Assembly (NCBI GenBank): GCA_054601695.1
Contig: BAAHQB010000015.1
Span: 1,054,001 to 1,118,000, forward strand
DNA length: 64,000 bases
Direction: 5' to 3'
DNA from: Amorphochlora amoebiformis
Taxonomy: Eukaryota > Cercozoa > Chlorarachniophyceae
The notes under the pieces were generated by a model. It was not told where the DNA came from. It saw nothing but the letters and a program-made list of their open reading frames with translations, and ran no database searches. A program made the position numbers and the translations under genes. Positions 1-64,000 of the stretch are shown here, piece after piece; position 1 is the stretch's first letter; every line of letters starts with the position of its first letter.

Positions 1-49927
<49,927 letters not shown>

Positions 49928-51144
49928 GCAGCAGATTTTCTCTCTGTGATGCGAAGAGCCACGTAGTCCATTGTGTAAATCTTCCCAGAATGGGTCCATC
50001 TAGCGTTTCTGTTCATTTCGAATGAAATGAGGGTGCCAGTTGTAGATCGACTTAGTATTGCTCAACGTATCTGTAAGTCATGATCATCAATCCCATCTCC
50101 TAGTCTTGTCACTATAATATTCAGCTCAAAGTTTTACTAGTTTTCCAGTTTTACACATCTGTCCAGTTTCTTTCTATAGGCTAGATAGGTTTACTACATG
50201 TACCACGTACTAGACATTCAAAATGTGCATGCGACAGTGCTAAGACTGACTCACTTGTAGTTACATATGAGTACGTTAATCTAGCTAATATTAGTCATGT
50301 ACGTACTAGATGTACAATTACTTTTGTATTTCGTCCTCATACGTACGTATAGACTAGATAGGCGTACGTGTACGCACCTGGTTGGTATACGTAAAGCGTA
50401 TCTACTAGATCTGTAATGATGAACTTCAGCGTCGTACGTACGTATAGACTAGATAGACTAGATAGACGTACATGTACGCACCTGGTTGGTATACGTAAAG
50501 CGTATCTACTAGATGTATAATGATGAACTTCAGCGTCATACGTATACATATATTGAACGTACGTATGTATATTAGCTAGATAGTACATCATGGTCTCATG
50601 ATGTATACGTTCCGGCATATGCGTCTATATCTACTAGTGTATGGACTACGGCCGGTACGTATAACGTACGTACCATGATATGTGCCGCAAAGTTTAATTG
50701 TCACCGCTGTAATCTAATAATCCACGCGCGTGCCTAACCATGTGCATGTACAACCAGTAATATATTATGTAACGTATTATACCCGATACCAACTAAGGCT
50801 CATCTAGTCATATCATAAGTTCATGATCTTATACTGTGATATATTTAAACAGTAAACCTACGTATCATACTTGTCTAGTGGTACTATGAATCTTAATGAT
50901 TACAGATTTATTAACGCATTGAGAGACGTATATATGAAATATCATACAGTCATAACACTAATAAGATACGTACGTACGTACACGCCGACGAACGTACGTG
51001 TACAAGGTCACGCTATTTCATTGATGTCGACGGATATTACTAAAATTAAACATTTGGTCCGACAATATATATAATATATATCAAAATATATATATATATA
51101 TACATTTCACAATTTATTCGCCTATGCATATAATATACACACAC

Positions 51145-51200
<56 letters not shown>

Positions 51201-51205
51201 CTATT

Positions 51206-51236
<31 letters not shown>

Positions 51237-51343
51237 TGTAAATATTTCGATATGTATCAATCTAGACACTCATAATAAAAAAGTAAATTGCAAGCGGTTT
51301 CCAAATTTTTCAGAATTCGAGGATGAGCAGCCCCGACTATTAG
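49928..51343. other. Intergenic spacer rich in CTAG and GTAC
   Basis: Between the stop of the HECT gene and the stop of the convergent RBR gene. From 49928 to about 51060 there are no TA runs. The sequence instead has many CTAG, GTAC and TACGTA palindromes and a tandem duplication at 50338-50545. TA runs resume at 51070-51240. No credible gene is seen; the open frames at 50337-50618 (-) and 50871-51074 (+) are short and read through the repeat. Confidence 0.7.
50338..50545. repeat. Tandem duplication of about 100 bp
   Basis: Two units, about 50338-50438 and 50439-50543, share GTACGCACCTGGTTGG, GTATACGTAAAGCGTATC and TAATGATGAACTTCAGCGTC. They differ by a CTAGATAGA insertion and a few substitutions. 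The unit contains the near-palindrome TACGTAAAGCGTA. Confidence 0.9.
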
Positions 51344-56892
<5,549 letters not shown>

Positions 56893-57107
56893 CGAGTAGT
56901 AGTCTCGGAATGGGGCAAGAATCCCCTTCCAGGTGACCGTCAGCCGATTTTTTCCTTCAATTATATCCCTTGGATCCCGGGGATCCCGGGCAACACAGGG
57001 TATCCCCAGATAGTCGTGTCTAACAATCGCTCGCCTGCCCACCCGCCCCAACGCGTACTAGCGTCCACATCTTCCAAGACGGTGTAGCAAGGGCATCTAC
57101 GACGCGG

Positions 57108-58337
57108 ATGAAGTCTTCTAGGAGGGCCCTCGATGAAGCTATCGCCTCGTTGCTGGACTGGAACCTCGCTAAGACTAGAGACGACGCTCCTCCACCCGAG
57201 CGAGAGGTGCTTCGAAAAAAGCCAATGCTATCTGTGGATCGGGCTGTAGATATCTTCCGTTGTCTTCACAAGGTAACTGGAAAAGGCGAACCACTCAAGG
57301 TTGGATACATGGATTTCAGGAATATGATCCTGGCATCCCTCGCAGTGCATCCTTCCATGCATACGGAAGATGGGGACGTGCCTGGGCTTGATGCAGAAAA
57401 ATGCTCAAGGATCGTGAAGACCATACACAACGACTTAATCGCCCAGGACTCCAAGAACAAAAAAAATCCGCGCCCACGCGTTGAGAAGCGCCGTCAAAGC
57501 GTCAAGATGTACGCGTGCTCGCAAACTCCTGAGGTTCGCGAGCGTATTCGCGTGGTCTTCGACCCATCGCAGTCCCTGGGAATGGTGTTTCGCAACACAG
57601 TTGTACGTACAGTCAAAAAAGGGGGTCAGGCGAGCCTGTTCGGTGTCGAGAAGGGTTGGCGAATCGCCGAAGTGTGCGGCAAAAAAGTTGTACGCGGATT
57701 TCGTGGTTCAGATCGAAGCATATATCACCTGCTCACCCGGGATAAGTCCATACCCCTAGGAGTCGTATTTGACTGCGAACCAGATACTAAGGAGGCGGCG
57801 GAGGAGGCGAGAATCCAGGGGAAAGGGGGGGCGGGAGAGGTGACGCTGGTATTCGAGGCTAATGACGTCGGACTGTCGATTGTCACAAACGGGGGTGTCG
57901 TAGGTACGGTGATTCTAAAGATGACAACATACATCTCACTTAGCACGTGTATTTCTCGGCCCCATGTGCCTCCACTGCGAATTGGGGATTTTCGTCTTCG
58001 GCAAGATTTGAGAATGTTTATAATCCTTCAGATAAGGTAACGGAGCCCTCAGAGCCTCATTCCCTCGGCGTCAGGCCGGGCTGGGTGATCGTAAAGCTAG
58101 GCAGCGAGCCAATTCCGGAGTTTAAAAACCCGGAATCGATCGACGACCACGTCCAGACTGGTGGGTAAACCTTCCTCATACCTCGCCTTCAACTCTGACT
58201 AGCCTCTTACAACAGAGCTCTGCCGAATCGTGAGCAACGAGGAACCGGTGAAGATCACGTTCTTGCTGCCACATCGTCTGAGGCCCGATATTATATCCGA
58301 GATCACCATGCCCGCCCGAACCCGCCCCACGATCCAG
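57108..58337 (+). other. PDZ-TBC gene: N-terminal PDZ-like pair
   Basis: Exon 1 begins with a helical segment ([15 protein letters not shown]) and then a stretch like a regulatory helix pair ([30 protein letters not shown]). PDZ-like 1 follows: [16 protein letters not shown], then a loop and [16 protein letters not shown]-like 2 is split by two short introns (57900-57943, 58161-58215): [16 protein letters not shown], then [17 protein letters not shown] and PVKITFLLP. The carboxylate-binding loop is SLGM in the first and DVGL in the second, close to the usual GLGF. Ligands are unknown. Confidence 0.75.
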
Positions 58338-58763
58338 GTCGGGGGACAGGATTGAGTTGCAATATGCAAAATGCATGTGTATATTTATACATATGAATAA
58401 ATATAGACAACATATATTATATATATATATATATATATATAAACAGATACATATATAAATATATATATATATATATAATATATACATATATATTTATATA
58501 CATTTATATATATATATACATACATATATACATATATATATATGTACATAAATGTACATATACATATATATATAATATATGCATGTATACAATTTTTCCT
58601 TGGGGATAACAAAATTTTGTACACATAATAAATGTGTATACATGTACATTATACATATTTATGTATAAATGTACACATATATACATACATATATATACAT
58701 ATATATATGTATATATATATATATATATATAAAATTTATATATACATGTACATATATGTGCAG

Positions 58764-58827
<64 letters not shown>

Positions 58828-58898
58828 AGTATTGCAACAATTAAAGATCTATCATAGTGTATATACATGGAATTGTATGCATCTGCATGTTTTCATAC

Positions 58899-58963
<65 letters not shown>

Positions 58964-58984
58964 TATGTATGTATATATATATGA

Positions 58985-59023
<39 letters not shown>

Positions 59024-59264
59024 CATATATATATATAGGCATATAGATATATACATGTATAAGAATGTATTATATGTGTGTATATAATGAACGTACGTAC
59101 GTATTATATATATCAAACATAATATACTGCATATTATAAATATAACATTAAGAAAAGGGGATTTTTTCATGTTCTTATACATTATATTAGTGTGTATAAA
59201 ATGTAATACTTGGTAGATAGAATATGTTGGCGGATAATATATATGTAATTTCACGTATATACGA

Positions 59265-59309
<45 letters not shown>

Positions 59310-59801
59310 TATATATAATAATGTACATATATATATATATATATATATTACGCATATATTTTACTACATTTATATATACTTACATACTTTTCAATCGTAA
59401 CTTGTCCACCCTAACTCCCCAGGACTCGAAGAACACAGGATCTGACGGAAAGCTCCTAGTACATCGTCGTGCCGAGTCGGCATCTACCAACGGCCCAAAA
59501 ATAGAACGCCAGGCGACGGCGCCTAACACTCCACGAGATTTTGTGATGCGGGCGCGGCTTGCTTTTGGGATGAAGAAGGAGACCGAGGAAGAGAAGCTGT
59601 TCTCGCTGTGCGAGCAGTGGAAGAGCATCATCAAAGAGTGGCCCAACAACCCGCGGGACGGCGTGTTTAGAGCTCGGCGGTTGGCGAGGCGAGATGGTAA
59701 ACAGTTTTCGTCACATGTACAGATACAAATATAAAAAACAAATGTGTGCATGTCCGTGTGGACAAACAGAAGTATGTCACTTATTAATACTTAGGCATAT
59801 A

Positions 59802-59896
<95 letters not shown>

Positions 59897-61716
59897 TTGT
59901 TATATATATATGTGTGTATATACATATATATTTGTTATACACATACACATATATTATAGTAATATACTGTACATACATGTGTGTTATGCTGAAAATATAT
60001 ACAAATATATATATATACATATACATTTTTTTAATTGTTAACGCAGCGTCCGATTGGCCGGTTGTCTGGTCCGACCTATCGGTAGTATGTATGGTAGTTG
60101 TCATGAAGTCTTATTTTGCAGTAGTATAGCAGACGTTTTGGTTGAAGTCCATTTGGATTATTTCAACTTCGATGAAGCCGAACGTGAGAGACAGGGGCAT
60201 GTGCGGAAGACACCTCGAACCTTCGGGGAAATTCCGGAGGGTGACGGTGTGACGTCACGAAATGTCATCTAATGGTCTCTATCGGGTAATACTGGGTAGT
60301 GTGAACTGGGAGCACGACGACCTCCAGCAAAACTCCAGGATCCCCTGCGATCTCCAGCATGTATTCAGCTATGTTTCCTTCCCCTGTTAATATCTACTCA
60401 TCGAGCTGCATCCCTGATGCTCTAAACTAAGATTAAATATACAATAAATATATAAATATACACGATTATATATATATATATATAAATATATAGGTATATA
60501 TACATATATATTATATGTGTATATATATATATATTATATACATATGCGTGTACACCTATATATATATATATATATATATAATGTATAATATATATATATA
60601 TGTATGTATATATATATTATTTTTAAATATATATATATATATATAATATATATGATATATGTCATATATGACATCGATATGCACACGTCAAATCAGGCAT
60701 TCCTCCATCGATCCGCGCAGAAGTTTGGGCCGGTCTCCTTGGTAATCCCCTTCGTATCACACCTCGGCTGTATGATATGCTGCTCAGCACTTTCAAGTCT
60801 TCCACCTCACGTCGTACGTCATCCAAAAAGAAAGAACCCTCCCCTTCCGCTTCCTCCTTGAAAGATCCCTCGGTCGAAGCAGCCTCCAACGGTGTTCCTG
60901 ACCCGTCTGGAATCATGGGGCTCATCCTTCGGGATATCAATCGGACCTTCTCCCAGCTCACATACTTTCAGAATGGTTGCTTGCTGCACGACCAACTGTC
61001 GGAGCTATTGTGTGTATACTCGCGCTATCGGCCGGATCTGGGTTATATACAGGTAGCATATATCATCCCCACGCGATTACATCTCCAAAACCTAAAAAAA
61101 GTCTCAATCTACCCAGGGCATGTCATTCCTCGCTGGCCACCTCCTCCTCTACATGGAAGACGTGTATATGGCCTTCGTAGCCCTCGCCAACCTCCTCAAT
61201 ACCCCCTTATTCCGCGCCCTCTTCAAGCCCAAGGGTCTAGAGGAAGCGTTCACTGGCCACTACCGCCTGCACAAGACTCTGCTCCAGCAAAACGTCCCAG
61301 CTGTTGCTCGACATTTTAATAAGGAAGAGATCGAGCCTGACATGTATATGCTTGAGTGGGTGCTCACGTTATTTTCGCGCCGACTGCGACTCGACACTGC
61401 TGGGCGCGTGTGGGATATGTATCTGACACACGGCGAGGTATTCGATGTATGTGTAAATGTTACCCTGGCAACTCTCTGGATCTACAATGCCTTGATTGTA
61501 ATGTATTCCTTATTGCTTTGTTTTCATATATTGAATAGTATTACACTCGCTATTGTATATTATTAATACTTTCTTCATAAAGTTTATATGTGATTGTATT
61601 TTTATCATGTGCATGTATCATTGCTCGTGTACATGTATAACTTCTCCCTAATACAGAAAACTTGTTATATATATCTATATAATATATATATATATATATT
61701 ATATATATTATATATA

Positions 61717-61748
<32 letters not shown>

Positions 61749-62066
61749 TTGTCAATATATATATATATATATATTATTACATATATTAATATAATCGTGT
61801 CATTTTAACACTTCTCACCAAACATTATAATTTAGATATTCGTGCACAAGGCAGCAGTCGGCGTCGTGAAGTGCCTGGAGGCCAAGCTGCTTGGCGCAGG
61901 GTTTGCGGACTGCCTGAAGATATTAAAAGATGAGGCTAGCTCTCTCGACCCTTCAACCCTGATCGCCGCGTGTGACAGCGTTCGGATACAGCGAAATGAC
62001 TTGATTCTAATGCGCCAAGAGCAGATGAGTGAAGGAAGTCGGGGATCGTTCATAGGGGAGCAGTAG
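57108..62066 (+). CDS. PDZ-PDZ-TBC domain Rab GTPase-activating protein (TBC1D12/14-like)
   Basis: TBC proteins speed GTP hydrolysis by Rab GTPases with a dual Arg/Gln finger. Nine exons: 57108-57899, 57944-58160, 58216-58337, 59423-59696, 60047-60088, 60130-60246, 60697-61052, 61117-61437, 61836-62066, about 823 aa, with phases agreeing. Two PDZ-like parts (about residues 145-222 and 245-365) each hold a GW-x-I/V strand ([28 protein letters not shown]). The TBC domain (about 520-780) starts [16 protein letters not shown]. It keeps the Arg finger motif ILRDINR, the Gln motif YIQG across the 61052/61117 junction, and the WxxD-like LTHGE region. TBC order and wording match TBC1D12/TBC1D14 best. 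Start at 57108 is the first ATG; exons 5-6 are the least certain. Confidence 0.9.
58338..59422 (+). other. PDZ-TBC gene: long TA-rich intron
   Basis: GT-AG intron (ATCCAG|GTCGGG to CTCCCCAG|GACTCG), mostly (TA)n, (CATA)n and AT-rich sequence. Includes a long uninterrupted TA run near 58900-58958. No coding signal is seen in either strand. Confidence 0.8.
60697..62066 (+). other. PDZ-TBC gene: TBC catalytic domain
   Basis: Exon 60697-61052 holds [16 protein letters not shown], a Ser/Lys-rich insert and [15 protein letters not shown] with the catalytic Arg. Its end is [10 protein letters not shown], and exon 61117-61437 resumes with [47 protein letters not shown] and [11 protein letters not shown] follow. 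Exon 61836-62066 adds [16 protein letters not shown] and ends at TAG 62064-62066. Both finger residues are present, so the domain is predicted active. Confidence 0.95.
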
Positions 62067-62745
62067 ATGTTACGTTGATCTAGTAAGTAGAACTAGTTGT
62101 GTTGATACATAGTCTAGATAAGAACTAGGCAAGCGGCATTATCTCAGATCACAACGAGAACTTGCCAAAAATTATACAAGCCACCTAGATTCTCTAGATT
62201 GTATCTACTATACTAGTATATCTTGTATTAGAGATTCTCAGGTATAGAGTAGGTACTCACTGATCAGATTATACAATTTCTAGAGATTTGTGACAGATTA
62301 GTACTGGCAATATCTACTAGATCTAGATGATGGAGTCTAGCGAGTACGCATTTTTTATATGTATGTATATGTATATATATACCCATGCAATATATATTAC
62401 TAGATTATGCCACATAACCGGCAAAAAGTGTAGCTGTAGACTGTACTGATTCATAAAAAATATAATATATCTAGTAGATGATTATCCAGAAATCTGGACT
62501 CGATATCTGACCAGACTGAGCGTATAATTTAGCGAATATTCTGATACTGCCGGTCCATTTAAGCTGCACGACGTTCGATAGCTCTAGTAGCTCCTCTAGA
62601 CTCGGCATCATCGAGAGTGTATAGGCTACCGGGCTCTGCTCTAGCTTTTATGTGTTTTAGCGGGTTTCTGACGATGATGCCTAAATATTGATAAAATCTG
62701 ATTGCTGTTCTATATTATAATACATAACATATATGTGACATACCA
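62067..62745. other. Downstream spacer rich in CTAG
   Basis: After the TBC stop the sequence has many CTAG and TCTAGA motifs (for example around 62080-62340 and 62570-62600) and almost no TA runs, like the spacer at 49928-51060. No gene is seen here. Confidence 0.65.
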
Positions 62746-62942
62746 TGTCCGAAGAAAGCAAAAGCTCTGTCAATACCCATATATATATATATATATGTAT
62801 ATACACGTATATATATATATATATATATCTATATATGTAGATATATGTATATTATAGTACTTAACATATATGATTCATCAGATCTCCGAAGAAAGTAAAC
62901 AATATATGAATTATAGTACTTAACTTCATATATGATTTACCA

Positions 62943-63015
62943 GGTCTCCGAAGAAAGTAAAAAATGGTTCAAAAACTTTATCATCAATACCCTTCTCTCC
63001 GGTACACAGCTGGTT
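62943..63015 (-). CDS. Possible exon of a further gene (unknown product)
   Basis: On the minus strand a good acceptor (ATAACCAG) precedes an open stretch encoding [20 protein letters not shown], followed by a donor (GACCTG|GTAAAT). The plus strand is also open with ACCAG and a GT ([19 protein letters not shown]), so orientation is not certain. Related short copies lie at about 62745-62765 and 62878-62903. I do not recognise the peptide. Confidence 0.35.
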
Positions 63016-63030
63016 ATATCATATATATGT

Positions 63031-63074
<44 letters not shown>

Positions 63075-63127
63075 TATATACAACATGTATATATCATATA
63101 CTCGCACATAAACATATTGCTTTTTGA

Positions 63128-63158
<31 letters not shown>

Positions 63159-63256
63159 CATATTAATATATATATATATATATATATCATTATATATGTA
63201 TATTATGTAATATGTACATCATATATGTAAAAATAATAATAAGTATTCTATTACCA

Positions 63257-63292
63257 GCGACATGATCAACCCGACGGCAGCCAAACCAAGAA
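63257..63292 (-). CDS. Possible small exon, GLAAVGLIMSL peptide
   Basis: On the minus strand an open stretch ends GTCGCTG|GTAATA, a good donor. The plus strand has CCAG before it but no GT after it. Its phase does not directly match the candidate exon at 63015-62943, so another exon would be needed between them. Confidence 0.25.
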
Positions 63293-63475
63293 ACCCTACA
63301 TGAATTATACAGAGATATATAACAAACCCATATGAATTACACAAATTTATCTAAAAAAAACCCTGTATGAACTATACAAATATATATTTAAGAAACCCTA
63401 TATGAAATATACAGATATATATATATATATGTATATATATATAAATAAGAAAACCCTACATAAATTATACATACA

Positions 63476-63512
<37 letters not shown>

Positions 63513-63825
63513 CATATATATATATAAGAAACCCTATATGAATTATACAAATGTATATAAAAAATTCTATATGAACTATATATATATATATAAGAAACCC
63601 TAGAGGAATTATACAGATATATATATATATATGTGTATGTATGTGTATATATATATATATATTATATATATATATATATTCATATATATAAGAAACCCTA
63701 TATGAATTATACAAATATAAGAAATAGTATCTGACTTACACAAATATAAGGAACCCTACATGAAGTATACAATGTATATAAAAAATTCTATATAATTATA
63801 TAAATATATATAATAAATTAAGAAT

Positions 63826-63892
<67 letters not shown>

Positions 63893-63960
63893 TTATATCA
63901 AAAAAGAAATCCTATATGAATTATACAAATATATACAGTATTTGTACATATGACTCATAT
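63285..63960. repeat. Minisatellite with GAAACCCTATATGAATTATA unit
   Basis: About 14 degenerate copies of a unit reading GAAACCCTAYATGAATTATAC then AAATATAT, spaced 30-80 bp apart by TA runs, extend to near the right edge. The long antisense open frame across it is repeat translation. Confidence 0.85.
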
Positions 63961-64000
63961 ATGAAGTATACAGATATTACAGTATATAATTTACATATAT

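Overview
This window reads as an intron-dense nuclear genome of a eukaryote, most likely a protist or alga. The genetic code is standard: stops are TAA and TAG, and no reassigned stop occurs inside any exon. Exons are short (mostly 35-350 bp), GC-balanced and bounded by GT-AG sites. Nearly every intron is filled with (TA)n microsatellite. Telomere-type CCCTAA/TTAGGG tracts recur inside introns. I cannot fix the lineage; a TTAGGG-type repeat, dense spliceosomal introns and these gene families would fit several algal and stramenopile-like groups. All exons were found by eye from reading frame, splice dinucleotides and phase compatibility, so single boundaries may be off.

Positions 1-49927 (+) hold the 3' part of one giant gene, about 95 exons and roughly 4,700 codons visible, with its 5' end beyond the left edge. 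The order is: an UBR box (N-recognin zinc domain), an UBR4/BIG-like beta-rich part, a first Tudor-knot (chromo-barrel-like) module, long helical stretches, a UBA domain, two more Tudor-knots, low-complexity linkers, and a HERC-type HECT ubiquitin ligase domain with catalytic Cys at 49614-49616 and stop at 49925-49927. Phases match at almost every junction from about 8900 onward, which argues for one gene.

Positions 51344-56892 (-; the open frame reaches 57051) hold a complete Ariadne-type RBR ubiquitin ligase of 10 exons and about 763 aa, with two RanBP2-like zinc fingers at its C-terminal end. It is convergent with the giant HECT gene. Two ubiquitin ligases of different mechanism class are therefore neighbours.

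Positions 57108-62066 (+) hold a complete PDZ-PDZ-TBC Rab-GAP gene of 9 exons and about 823 aa, closest by motif to TBC1D12/TBC1D14. It is divergent from the RBR gene across a very short gap.

The two intergenic spacers after gene ends (49928-51343 and 62067-62700) differ from the introns: they are rich in CTAG and GTAC tetranucleotides instead of TA runs. The right end carries a short-period minisatellite and hints of a further gene, probably on the minus strand. Most non-coding oddities (an intron made of telomeric repeat, a dispersed telomere-flanked 45-bp element, duplicated splice donors, an apparently mutually exclusive exon pair) lie inside the giant gene.
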